Origin: Nitrososphaerota archaeon
GTDB lineage: Archaea; Thermoproteota; Nitrososphaeria; Nitrososphaerales; Nitrosopumilaceae
Direction: 5' to 3'
DNA: 22,235 nucleotides
Assembly: GCA_016871975.1 (NCBI GenBank)
Contig: VHBM01000016.1
Coordinates: forward strand, 1-22,235
Notes under the pieces: model-generated
The model's database searches: none
What the model was told of the DNA's origin: nothing
Seen by the model: only the letters and a program-made list of their open reading frames with translations
Shown here: in pieces, positions 14,511 to 21,977 of the stretch
Position numbering within the stretch: position 1 is the first letter of the stretch
Layout: every line of letters starts with the position of its first letter
Program-made: the position numbers and the translations under genes

Positions 14511-15770
14511 CTAGTTTTTTCTTTGATTTTTGTATCTATATTTGTCGATTTTGACAAGCTCAAAATACGAACCAAACCTTGATGTGTCTTCTACGGAATC
14601 AAGTTCGCTTTCTGGTGGTTCTTGCTCAAAAGTTCTAAGTATATCATACGAAGTGTTTCTTTCTGCTGGGATTCTTCCTGCTTCTCTTATAAGATGCCTA
14701 ATTTCTTTTGGCTTGAGAAGCTGGCCATGTTGTGCACCCGCCGATGTTGAAATAGACTCGTTGATTAGAGTTCCACCATAATCATTTGTCCCCCAACTTA
14801 GCAAAAGCTGGGAAAATTTTGGACCTTCTTTTACCCAAGACATCTGGATGTTGTTTATGTAATTATTTAGCATGATTCTTGCAATAGCATGCATTAGTAA
14901 AACATCTTTTGCACTTGCACCATTTCTTATTCCATCATGCAGCTTGTGTTTGTACATGGGGGCTTCATTTGCTATAAAGTCAAGCGGCACAAATTCTGTA
15001 AAACCTCCTGTTTCCTTCTGAATGTCACGTAACAAAGCAATGTGTTTTGTTCTATCTTCTGGAGTTTCCAAATGGCCAAACATAATAGTTGATGTTGATT
15101 TTATTCCAAGTTTATGTGCTGTTTTTATAACTTCAATCCAATCCTTGGCAGAAATTCTCCCAGGCGAAATTTTATTTCGTAAATCCTGATCTAAAATCTC
15201 AGCAGCGGTGCCAGGAAGTGTTCCTACTCCTGCTTCCTTTAATCTTAAAAGATATTCTTTTACTGAAACCTCTGATCTTGTGGCACCATACAGTACCTCT
15301 TCTGGAGAAAAGCCGTGTATGTGGATATCAGGAATTTCTTTTTTTATGTGCCTGCATATTTTTTCATAAAGCTTACCATCCATGTCTGGTGGCAAGCCTG
15401 CTTGGATGCAAACTTCGGTTGCACCATAACTATGTGCCTCTTTTGCACGCCTTACAATCTCTTCTGTTGGTAAAAAATAGCCTTCCTCTTCTCTAAAGTC
15501 TCGCGAAAACGCACAAAAACCGCACTGTTTTATGCAGACGTTTGTGAAATTTATGTTTCTATTAACAACATAAGTTACAATGTTTCCAACTTGTCTTCTT
15601 CGAAGCTCATCAGCTACCATGCCAACAAGATGAAAATCTAATCCATCTGCGTAAAATAGTCGTTCAGCCTCATTTGCACTAATTTCTTTTTCTGACAATG
15701 CTTTATCAAGCGTTGAAGAAATCAACGGATCTGCATTTTTTAAAAGCGAATCAATCTGAGAAACTATCAT
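14511..15770 (-). CDS. cofH: Fo synthase subunit CofH (radical SAM)
   Basis: A 419-aa radical-SAM enzyme that joins 5-amino-6-ribitylaminouracil with a tyrosine-derived radical, the first half of Fo (7,8-didemethyl-8-hydroxy-5-deazariboflavin) formation for coenzyme F420. The cluster motif is C-x3-C-x2-C in NVCIKQCGFCAFSR, residues 79-86 counted from the start chosen here. Family residues continue in EVCIQAGLPPDMDG, IHIHGFSPEEV, GTLPGTAAEIL, IMFGHLETPEDR, EFVPLDF and LSWGTNDYGGTL. An upstream TTG at 15776 is possible, but the ATG at 15770 gives a 4-nt ATGA overlap with the cofG stop and is preferred. It follows cofG and precedes tldE in one transcript. Confidence 0.95.
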   Translation of the reverse strand: MIVSQIDSLLKNADPLISSTLDKALSEKEISANEAERLFYADGLDFHLVGMVADELRRRQVGNIVTYVVNRNINFTNVCIKQCGFCAFSRDFREEEGYFLPTEEIVRRAKEAHSYGATEVCIQAGLPPDMDGKLYEKICRHIKKEIPDIHIHGFSPEEVLYGATRSEVSVKEYLLRLKEAGVGTLPGTAAEILDQDLRNKISPGRISAKDWIEVIKTAHKLGIKSTSTIMFGHLETPEDRTKHIALLRDIQKETGGFTEFVPLDFIANEAPMYKHKLHDGIRNGASAKDVLLMHAIARIMLNNYINNIQMSWVKEGPKFSQLLLSWGTNDYGGTLINESISTSAGAQHGQLLKPKEIRHLIREAGRIPAERNTSYDILRTFEQEPPESELDSVEDTSRFGSYFELVKIDKYRYKNQRKN

Positions 15771-16999
15771 TTCCAATACTCTCTTTTTACAAAACCTTCG
15801 TCATCTTGAATTTCTGACATCTTGTCTCTAATCTTTGAATCAACAAATGAAAAAAATTCTGGATAAACAGGAAATCTTGCCTTTAGCTCAAAACCTTCTT
15901 TTTGACAATTTTCTTCAACATTTTGTATCCTGGGCCACAAAAATTCTGGATTTACATAGTCAGGTGTTAACGGAGATATTCCGCCCCAATCATTTATGCC
16001 GACAGAAAGAAAACTTTGATAAGATTTTGGTGAAAGATTTGGGGGAATTTGGATATTCATTTCAGGCATTATTATTCTTGTAAGTGCAACTATTCTTTTG
16101 AAGTAATTTTCGGCAACCGGTGGAAAATCAGACATGATTGTGTCGATTTTTGGTTGAAAATTTTGCAAAATAATTTCTTGGATATTGCCAAACCTATCAT
16201 GAATTTTCTTTATTGCAAAAATAGACTCAATAATTTCATTTTCTGTTTCACCTATCCCGATAAGAATTCCAGTAGTCATTGGGATCCCAAGTTCTCCCGC
16301 GTTTTCAAGTACACGTAATCTCTCTTTTGGTTTTTTACTTGGGGCAAACTGATGTGGCATATTTTTTTCTAAAAACCGTTCACTTGAATTCTCAAGCATT
16401 AGCCCCACGCTGGAATTGGTTTTTCTAAGATCATTCATCTCATTTTTTGTTAGATTTCCGGCATTTGTATGAGGAAATAATCCATTTTCTAGGGCAATTT
16501 CCGAACAAGATACTAAATATTCTGCAGTACTTGAAAAGCCATTATCTTTTAGCCATTTTCTTGCACCATCATATCTTTCCTCTGGTCGTTCGCCTGTAAC
16601 AAACAACGCTTCTACACATCTGTACTTTTTTGCAAGTAGTGCAAGCTGAACAACATCGTTTTTATTCATCATTGAAAGTTTTGGCTCTCCAGGTTCTGCT
16701 TTGTATGTACAGTAAGAACAAACGTCTCTGCAAAGATTCACGATATTAAAAAATACTTTTTTTGAAAAAGTAACAATGTTTTTCTTGTTTGTGTTTCTTA
16801 GTATTTGAGCTGTATTGAAAAGTTCTGCTGGATTACATCGTGAAATATTAAAAACATCAATTGCATCTTGGAATGTTATTTTTTTGCCTTCAAGAACATG
16901 ATTTAATATTTCACAATTTAAAATGAGATTACTCAACGACTCAATAGCTCGACTTGAAGTATTTATTCTTGTATCAGTTCTATTGTGGTCTTTCTTCAA
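15767..16999 (-). CDS. cofG: Fo synthase subunit CofG (radical SAM)
   Basis: A 410-aa radical-SAM enzyme completing the deazaflavin ring of Fo from the CofH product. The cluster cysteines are C90, C94 and C97 in VNLCRDVCSYCTYK, with the following EPGEPKLSMM typical of CofG. Downstream blocks include ALFVTGERPEERY, LFPHTNAGNLTKNEM, VGLMLENSSERF, TTGILIGIGETENE and INDWGGISPLTPDYVNP. The start is TTG and overlaps the end of htrA by 20 nt; the ~70 residues before the barrel are not diagnostic, so a slightly later start cannot be excluded. In actinobacteria CofG and CofH are fused as FbiC; here they are separate, overlapping genes. Confidence 0.95.
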   Translation of the reverse strand: MKKDHNRTDTRINTSSRAIESLSNLILNCEILNHVLEGKKITFQDAIDVFNISRCNPAELFNTAQILRNTNKKNIVTFSKKVFFNIVNLCRDVCSYCTYKAEPGEPKLSMMNKNDVVQLALLAKKYRCVEALFVTGERPEERYDGARKWLKDNGFSSTAEYLVSCSEIALENGLFPHTNAGNLTKNEMNDLRKTNSSVGLMLENSSERFLEKNMPHQFAPSKKPKERLRVLENAGELGIPMTTGILIGIGETENEIIESIFAIKKIHDRFGNIQEIILQNFQPKIDTIMSDFPPVAENYFKRIVALTRIIMPEMNIQIPPNLSPKSYQSFLSVGINDWGGISPLTPDYVNPEFLWPRIQNVEENCQKEGFELKARFPVYPEFFSFVDSKIRDKMSEIQDDEGFVKREYWK

Positions 17000-18119
17000 G
17001 TATTAAGGTAAAGTCAGAAACGCGTCCATCACGCAAAACTTGTAAGACCATACTATCTCCAACTGTTTTTTCTCGCTGAAGATGAACCAAAATATCATCT
17101 ATTTTTCTGACCTCTTTTCTATCAACTGACACAATTATGTCTCCTCCTATCTGATAACTTACACCGTCTACTTCAACAGTTTCACTAGACCCATGAATGC
17201 CAGCTTTGTCTGCTGGGCTATCTTCAACTACAGTAATTACTAGGAATCCTTTTGCCTCATCTAGACCAAGAACATTTGCAAGATCAGGATCGATGTCTCT
17301 TCCTGCAATTCCCATCCATGGATGATGATATGCGCCTTCAAAAATTAACTGTGGAACAATTTTTGAAATCGTTCTTGCTGGAACTGCAAAGCCCACACCT
17401 GAAAACTCGCCAGTTGCTGACTGGATTGCTGTGTTTATTCCAACAACCTCGCCTCTCATGTTTAACAGCGGTCCACCCGAATTTCCTGGATTTATTGCCG
17501 CATCGGTTTGTATGACGTCTGGAATTGAAAAAGCAGACTCTTGAGAAGGCAAAACCCTTCCAAGCTGGCTTACTATTCCGGCAGTCATAGAGCCAGAAAG
17601 ACCAAATGGATTGCCAATCGCAGCTACTGACTCTCCAACCTTGAGACTAGAAGAATCACCAATAGATAACGGATGCATTAAAGATGGATCAGCTTCTACC
17701 TTGATTACTGCTATATCAGTAAAACGATCTACTCCAACAATTTGTGCCTTATAGGAACTGCCATCAAGAAATGTTACAGTTATTTTTTGAGAATCCTGAA
17801 CCACATGTGCATTGGTAATTAGATTGCCTTTTGCATCATAAACAAAGCCTGAACCTACTCCGCTCCTACCAGAACCTTCAGCTCTGTCCACAGTTACTCT
17901 TACAACCCCTGATTCGGCTTGTTCAAATAACTGTGTTAAGGTTAAATCATTTTTTGTAGCAATCGGTGTGACCTGTCCAACCGTACTTGCATCATGACCA
18001 TTTGTAACAATTATTTCTGGCTGTAAATTTTTTGCTGGACCTAACAATACAAAAGCAAATACGATTAAGACTACAGCAGCACCAAGCGCACTGCCTGCTA
18101 TAAGCGATGATTTATCCAA
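16980..18119 (-). CDS. Membrane-anchored HtrA/DegP-type serine protease with PDZ domain
   Basis: A 379-aa S1C-family protease. Residues 5-28 are an uncleaved signal-anchor helix (IAGSALGAAVVLIVFAFVLL), placing the catalytic part outside the cytoplasmic membrane. The trypsin fold spans about 62-255 with a complete triad: H105 (LITNAHVV), D135 (RFTDIAVIK) and S214 (INPGNSGGPLLN). One PDZ domain follows (about 275-375). Members degrade or chaperone misfolded extracytoplasmic proteins, which suits a cell with an S-layer. The start is TTG, with a TATA box 29 nt upstream. The end overlaps cofG, so protease and F420 genes share a transcript. Confidence 0.92.
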   Translation of the reverse strand: MDKSSLIAGSALGAAVVLIVFAFVLLGPAKNLQPEIIVTNGHDASTVGQVTPIATKNDLTLTQLFEQAESGVVRVTVDRAEGSGRSGVGSGFVYDAKGNLITNAHVVQDSQKITVTFLDGSSYKAQIVGVDRFTDIAVIKVEADPSLMHPLSIGDSSSLKVGESVAAIGNPFGLSGSMTAGIVSQLGRVLPSQESAFSIPDVIQTDAAINPGNSGGPLLNMRGEVVGINTAIQSATGEFSGVGFAVPARTISKIVPQLIFEGAYHHPWMGIAGRDIDPDLANVLGLDEAKGFLVITVVEDSPADKAGIHGSSETVEVDGVSYQIGGDIIVSVDRKEVRKIDDILVHLQREKTVGDSMVLQVLRDGRVSDFTLILEERPQ

Positions 18120-18144
18120 TTTGACTACAGTTTATGAGGTTCAT

Positions 18145-18152
18145 CTATAATT
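18145..18152 (-). promoter_or_regulatory. TATA box of the htrA-cofG-cofH-tldE operon
   Basis: AATTATAG on the minus strand is centred about 29 nt before the htrA TTG at 18119. It lies in the 37-bp gap after the glycosyltransferase stop and is the only promoter-like element in front of the four packed genes. Confidence 0.45.
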
Positions 18153-18156
18153 CTTA

Positions 18157-19362
18157 CTACACACTAATAGAGTCTTGGATTTGATCTTTCATAGCATACT
18201 CTCTGCCACGCCATGAGACAGCACTCTTACTCTTTGCTTGTAATATGCCGCTCAAAAAGCCACACACTACAATAAAGCTGCCAACAGGCCAAAACAGTGC
18301 ATATTTTTGTCTAATCTGCAGGCCTTTTGTTTCTACCAGTGCTGCAGCATAAATCAGAATCGAGGCAAGAAAAGAAACAGCAAACAAAAGCTGCAAAGAT
18401 GCAGCTGAATCAAAAAATATTGCAGAATAAATCAAAAATGGAAACGGCATAAAAAGTAAAAACAGGATTGCAAAAAATATTCCAACTGCAATGCCTTGTG
18501 TTTGTAGATAAAGAGGGATTATGAGTCGCTTTAGTGCATTCCAGAGAGTATCAAAATCTCTTGCCCAAACAGCCTCGACAAGATGCTCACCTCTTGCCAT
18601 CCGCATCCTAAATCCTGCTTCTTTTACCTTTTTTCCCAATGCCCCATCTTCGATAAGCTCAGATTTTACTCCCTCATGAGTTCCAACAGATCTGTACGTT
18701 TCGTTTTTAATTAAATAAAAGCTACCAAAAAAATAGCCTGTTTTTTTTGTAGGATCATTTACACGCAAAGCAGAAAATCTAGTATGCAAAAATGTCGAAA
18801 TTGCTGGAAGTGTAATTTTTGTCCATCTATCAAGACATAACATTTTTGGAATAACAGTCAGTGCGTCAAGATTCAAAGACAATAGATGCGATACAGCAAG
18901 AGATAGGACGTTTTGGGAATGTTTTGTATCTGAATCCGTGAAAAGTAACAACTGCCCTGTTGCCTTTTTGTATCCTTCTACACAAGCCCAGTTTTTTCCA
19001 ATCCACCCGTCTGGCTTTTTCCTTGCAGATACGTATACAATCTTGGAGCTTTTTTGTGCATACTGCCTGATTATGTCTGGTGTTGAATCATCAGACGAGT
19101 CATTGATTGCAATTATCTCGTAATTTTCATAGTCTTGATCCAAAAGCGAATCAAGACATTTCGCAATGAACTTTTCCTCATTTCTTGCAGGCAAGATTAT
19201 TGACACTTTGGGATTTTCATGCTGTTTTTTTTCAAATCTATCAAGATATGGCGTATCTCTAAAAGTAAGCAACATGGTACGAATAAAAATAATCCAGGTA
19301 AGTGAAACAGCAACAAAAATTGCTACAAATATGTAGTTGAAAATATCAAAAACTAAATTCAA
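18157..19362 (-). CDS. Membrane family 2 glycosyltransferase, CrtQ/CruC-like
   Basis: A 401-aa enzyme with an N-terminal membrane helix (about 7-32), a GT-A domain and three or four C-terminal helices (about 290-385). The domain carries the nucleotide-sugar motif VSIILPARNEE (53-63), NDSSDDST, DGWIGKNWAC (118-127), the metal-binding DSD (143-145) in LLFTDSDTKH, and ELIEDGALG with E238/D239. The DGW-GK-AC block and the late SAVSWRGREY recall glycosyltransferases annotated as carotenoid-type; a lipid, carotenoid or surface-glycan acceptor is possible and the sequence does not decide. It starts at TTG 3 nt after the SRPBCC stop, so translation is probably coupled. Confidence 0.85.
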   Translation of the reverse strand: MNLVFDIFNYIFVAIFVAVSLTWIIFIRTMLLTFRDTPYLDRFEKKQHENPKVSIILPARNEEKFIAKCLDSLLDQDYENYEIIAINDSSDDSTPDIIRQYAQKSSKIVYVSARKKPDGWIGKNWACVEGYKKATGQLLLFTDSDTKHSQNVLSLAVSHLLSLNLDALTVIPKMLCLDRWTKITLPAISTFLHTRFSALRVNDPTKKTGYFFGSFYLIKNETYRSVGTHEGVKSELIEDGALGKKVKEAGFRMRMARGEHLVEAVWARDFDTLWNALKRLIIPLYLQTQGIAVGIFFAILFLLFMPFPFLIYSAIFFDSAASLQLLFAVSFLASILIYAAALVETKGLQIRQKYALFWPVGSFIVVCGFLSGILQAKSKSAVSWRGREYAMKDQIQDSISV

Positions 19363-19365
19363 AAA

Positions 19366-19782
19366 CTATCGCTCTGCTTCTTGTTTTATGCTTTCAAGGG
19401 CTTGATCTGTTCCATTTTTGATGTGTTTTTTTACCATGCCAGTAAACATGCCCATCAGTCCTGACAGTTTTATGTCCCATGTAACTTCGACTTCGGTTGT
19501 ATCTTCGACTGGAATCAGCTCAATTGTCTTTGTTCCATCTATGATTCCTTTAGTGAATGTTGCTTGAATCTTTGTTTTTGGTTCTAAAATTACTTCTTGC
19601 ATGCATTTTGAATCCTTAAACGCAATTGTTATCTCTCTTGTTACTTTGTTTTCTTCCTTTGAGATGTTTTTGATTTCTTTTGTTCCTTTCCAAAACTTTG
19701 GCTCATTATCTAAATCAGAAACGACACTCCATACTTTATCTACAGAAGCGTTGATACGTATTGAAGACTGAATTACTGTCAT
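19366..19782 (-). CDS. SRPBCC (START/Bet v1-like) ligand-binding protein
   Basis: A 138-aa soluble protein with the helix-grip fold: opening strand and helix SSIRINASVDKVWSVVSDLD, then PKFWKGTKEI, paired strands (REITIAFKDS, MQEVILEPKTKIQATFTKG, TEVEVTWDIKL) and a long C-terminal helix (MVKKHIKNGTDQALESIKQE). The pattern resembles the CoxG/polyketide-cyclase-like subgroup, which binds hydrophobic small molecules or lipids. It precedes the membrane glycosyltransferase by 3 nt, suggesting it may handle a lipid or isoprenoid substrate of that enzyme; this is inference from context. The ATG has a TATA element 24 nt upstream. Confidence 0.85.
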   Translation of the reverse strand: MTVIQSSIRINASVDKVWSVVSDLDNEPKFWKGTKEIKNISKEENKVTREITIAFKDSKCMQEVILEPKTKIQATFTKGIIDGTKTIELIPVEDTTEVEVTWDIKLSGLMGMFTGMVKKHIKNGTDQALESIKQEAER

Positions 19783-19800
19783 ATAGACAATTTTTTGTTG

Positions 19801-19810
19801 CTAAAATATG
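19801..19810 (-). promoter_or_regulatory. TATA box of the SRPBCC-glycosyltransferase transcript
   Basis: CATATTTTAG on the minus strand is centred about 24 nt before the ATG at 19782, consistent with leaderless transcription. Confidence 0.45.
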
Positions 19811-19840
19811 GAGTTTTTGTTTTGCTATATTATAATTCAG

Positions 19841-20476
19841 CTAAGTTTTATGTGTAGCCAGAGTCCACAAAGCTGAATTTATGGCTGAAATTTTTGCAAC
19901 AAATGGTTCATCTGCAGAAGCGATTATGACCACATCTCCTTCTTGTGGGCCAAGTTTTTTTATCAAGTTATTCATCGTTACACGATCATCAAATAGCATA
20001 TCGGATTTGCCTGTAGGAAACACAAACTGATTATTTTTGTAAACTAGTGTTGTAGCCCCAGAGGCACCATATAATATAGCATAATCACGCTGCTGCATCC
20101 CATTTCCTATGGCTTTAGAATATTTTTTTAAAATAACAGCATGATTATGTCGTGCTGGGGAAATCTCACATTTTTTTACAATACATTCAGAAGAAATAAT
20201 CTCAAGAAATTTTTTAACAAATAAAGCGCCTTTTTTGGTAAGTAGCGTTCCAGCCTTTATTGATTCTACAAGTCCAGCTTCTTTTAGATGAGAAATTAGT
20301 GTCTTGATTGCACCTTCACCCAAATGCAATTCGTTACAAAAAATCGCACGACTGACATATCTTTGCCTTGACAAAAGTTGCAAGGCCATGAAAACATGTG
20401 GCGCACTAAAGGTTAAGACCTTGCTTGAGCCTTTTCGAGTGACAATATTTTGTAAAGTTTTGATATGTTGTTGCAA
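19841..20476 (-). CDS. wHTH plus DUF4443-like regulator candidate
   Basis: A 211-aa soluble protein. Residues about 20-95 form a winged helix (HVFMALQLLSRQRYVSRAIF, LGEGAIKTLISHLKEAGLV, wing ending LLTKKGALFVKKFL). The rest contains AVILKKYSKAIGNGMQQRDY, ILYGASGATTLVYKN, VFPTG and EGDVVIIASAD, a pattern I associate with archaeal DUF4443 proteins; the C-terminal half may bind a small molecule. The TTG start is favoured because a strong TATA box lies 28 nt upstream and an in-frame stop closes off longer forms. It is divergent from the 98-aa gene across a 98-bp promoter region. No target is evident. Confidence 0.7.
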   Translation of the reverse strand: MQQHIKTLQNIVTRKGSSKVLTFSAPHVFMALQLLSRQRYVSRAIFCNELHLGEGAIKTLISHLKEAGLVESIKAGTLLTKKGALFVKKFLEIISSECIVKKCEISPARHNHAVILKKYSKAIGNGMQQRDYAILYGASGATTLVYKNNQFVFPTGKSDMLFDDRVTMNNLIKKLGPQEGDVVIIASADEPFVAKISAINSALWTLATHKT

Positions 20477-20498
20477 TGTGTTACTGATGATTTCATTC

Positions 20499-20509
20499 TA
20501 TTTTATATC
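20499..20509 (-). promoter_or_regulatory. TATA box of the DUF4443-like gene
   Basis: AGATATAAAAT on the minus strand is one of the best TATA boxes in the window, centred about 28 nt before the TTG at 20476. It decides the start codon. Confidence 0.6.
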
Positions 20510-20547
20510 TTGTAAAACTGATAAATCGAGGTTTGATTTTTACGCAA

Positions 20548-20555
20548 AAATATTT
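20548..20555 (+). promoter_or_regulatory. TATA box of the 98-aa helical protein gene
   Basis: AAATATTT is centred 24 nt before the ATG at 20575 on the plus strand, pointing to a leaderless mRNA divergent from the DUF4443-like gene. Confidence 0.45.
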
Positions 20556-20574
20556 ACTTGTCTGAATTTAACAT

Positions 20575-20871
20575 ATGCCCTTGGATGAATATCTTCGAGT
20601 AACAATCTCAAAAAAAATTTCAGAAATACTTCCAGTAATTCTTAAAAGAGTAAAAGAAAAGCCGTTTGATAAAACAGTTTTGAGCTATCAAAATCATACA
20701 GATTTTGTCTATGGCGAGATAATTGGTTTTTTAAACGGATATCTGGCAGGAATTGTAACTACGCTTTACGGCATAAATCTAGAGCCGGGAATTTTTGATG
20801 AAATACATCAAATAACAGAAAATCATGCACAGGAAATAAGAAACAATATTTCCAAAATGAATCTGTCATAA
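20575..20871 (+). CDS. 98-aa helical protein of unknown function
   Basis: Starts MPLDEYLRVTISKKISEILP. Secondary-structure reading suggests three or four amphipathic helices: a Lys-rich first (about 8-27), a central one (about 43-65, FVYGEIIGFLNGYLAGIVTT) with a mildly hydrophobic glycine face, and a C-terminal one (FDEIHQITENHAQEIRNNIS). There are no cysteines, no signal peptide and no nucleotide-binding motif. The central helix is probably buried rather than membrane-spanning. It is a single gene with its own TATA box, followed after 49 nt by the tRNA-binding protein, which also has its own promoter. I do not recognise a family. Confidence 0.75.
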   Translation: MPLDEYLRVTISKKISEILPVILKRVKEKPFDKTVLSYQNHTDFVYGEIIGFLNGYLAGIVTTLYGINLEPGIFDEIHQITENHAQEIRNNISKMNLS

Positions 20872-20892
20872 CGGCTGTTTTTGCGAAATTGA

Positions 20893-20900
20893 TTTTAAAT
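20893..20900 (+). promoter_or_regulatory. TATA box of the tRNA-binding-domain gene
   Basis: TTTTAAAT is centred 25 nt before the ATG at 20921 but only about 16 nt before the alternative GTG at 20912, so the ATG is the likelier start. Confidence 0.45.
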
Positions 20901-20920
20901 GGACAAGTAAAGTGTTCATT

Positions 20921-21244
20921 ATGTCAATAACTTATGATGACTTTGCAAAGTTGGATATTCGCATAGCCAAAATCATATCTGTAGAAAAAATTCCAGGGAA
21001 AACAAAGATAGTAAAAGGAGTTATAGATATTGGCTCAGAAAAGCGTGAGCTAATAATTGGCGGTGCAGACTTTTACCAGCCAGAAGAGCTTGTAGGAAAA
21101 ACTGTTGTTGCTGTAATTAATCTTGAATCTAAAAAAATTGCAGGCATTGAATCAAACGCAATGCTTCTTGCAGCAGATGTAAATGACAAGCCATTTTGGC
21201 TTACAGTTATTGATGACGTACCGCTTGGAACAAAAATAAAATAG
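20921..21244 (+). CDS. Stand-alone tRNA-binding OB-fold protein (MetRS C-terminal/Trbp111-like)
   Basis: A 107-aa OB-fold domain. It opens with ITYDDFAKLDIRIAKIISVE, continues KTKIVKGVIDIG and RELIIGGADFYQPEELVGK, then VVAVINLESKKIAGIESNAM followed by LLAADV, all in the order seen in the tRNA-binding domain at the C-terminus of methionyl-tRNA synthetases and in Trbp111. Such domains bind tRNA structure non-specifically and may act as a trans partner of MetRS when the synthetase lacks the domain. A GTG at 20912 could add three residues, but TATA spacing favours this ATG. It converges on the TBP gene with 2 nt between the stops. Confidence 0.9.
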   Translation: MSITYDDFAKLDIRIAKIISVEKIPGKTKIVKGVIDIGSEKRELIIGGADFYQPEELVGKTVVAVINLESKKIAGIESNAMLLAADVNDKPFWLTVIDDVPLGTKIK

Positions 21245-21246
21245 TC

Positions 21247-21807
21247 TTACTCGTAAATCATCAAGCTTTTTTCTTCTAAAAGCGCATGAAGATTATTGAC
21301 GGATCTATAAACATCTGGCTCTTTTTTTGCACCAGTACAAACTAGCTTTCCTGATGAAAACAACAAGATTACCGTTTTTGGATCAAGCATTCTATGTATC
21401 AATCCAGGAAACTGTTCTGGCTCATACATACTTCTTGGCAGAGTTCTTGCTGCCTGCTCAAGATGGATTTTCCCGCCAAGATTAATCGATGCTACAATAT
21501 TTTGTATTTCTACAACTGCATCTTTTTTTATCTTAATTCCGCCCTTTCTTAATCTCTGAACAACTGTCTGTACTGCCTTTCTTGACATCTCCTCTGACTT
21601 TGCGCCAGTGCAAACCATCTTGCCTGATGTGAAAATCAGCGTAGCTGTCTTTGGACTCTTTAATCTAAAGACAAGACCTGGAAATTGATCAGGATGATAT
21701 TCAACATCAGGAAATGTACGAGTAATTTCATTTAGGTCCATCTTCTGGTCAACAGAGGCAGAGGCTACCACATTTTCAATGCTCACGACAGGTTTAGTTT
21801 GAGGCAT
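21247..21807 (-). CDS. tbp: TATA-box-binding protein
   Basis: A 186-aa basal transcription factor that binds the TATA box and recruits TFB and RNA polymerase. It has the two imperfect direct repeats of the saddle fold, residues about 8-92 and 98-182. Each holds the pattern Q-FPGL-(V/I)-R and F(T/S)SGK(M/L)VCTGAK: PDQFPGLVFRL with IFTSGKMVCTGAKS, and PEQFPGLIHRM with LFSSGKLVCTGAKK. The C-terminus (LLEEKSLMIYE) lacks the long acidic tail of some archaeal TBPs. The ATG is preceded by GGAG at Shine-Dalgarno distance and a TATA box 48 nt upstream, so unlike its neighbours this gene has a short leader. Confidence 0.97.
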   Translation of the reverse strand: MPQTKPVVSIENVVASASVDQKMDLNEITRTFPDVEYHPDQFPGLVFRLKSPKTATLIFTSGKMVCTGAKSEEMSRKAVQTVVQRLRKGGIKIKKDAVVEIQNIVASINLGGKIHLEQAARTLPRSMYEPEQFPGLIHRMLDPKTVILLFSSGKLVCTGAKKEPDVYRSVNNLHALLEEKSLMIYE

Positions 21808-21850
21808 ATTCTCCTAGCTAGTCTCCGTCGACTATAACAAAACCACTCAC

Positions 21851-21860
21851 TAAATATTTA
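21851..21860 (-). promoter_or_regulatory. TATA box of the tbp gene
   Basis: TAAATATTTA is a perfect palindrome and a good archaeal TATA box. Its centre is 48 nt before the ATG, predicting a leader of about 20 nt that carries the GGAG ribosome site. It may allow TBP to respond to its own level. Confidence 0.5.
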
Positions 21861-21946
21861 CTATGCAGTACAATTTTTTGATATTCTACATTTGGCATAC
21901 ACTTGTTCGTGACAAATCGTACTTGCAAGCCAGAAAATAACGAATG

Positions 21947-21956
21947 ATTTAATTTA
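21947..21956 (+). promoter_or_regulatory. TATA-like box of the DUF1512-like gene
   Basis: ATTTAATTTA is centred about 27 nt before the ATG at 21978, suggesting leaderless transcription divergent from tbp. Confidence 0.4.
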
Positions 21957-21977
21957 GAAATTCTAACGCTTTGTCTA

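Noticed and set aside
21808..21977. Possible RNA gene between tbp and the DUF1512-like gene
   Set aside because: No tRNA-like cloverleaf or strong hairpin was found; the region is explained by two divergent promoters.
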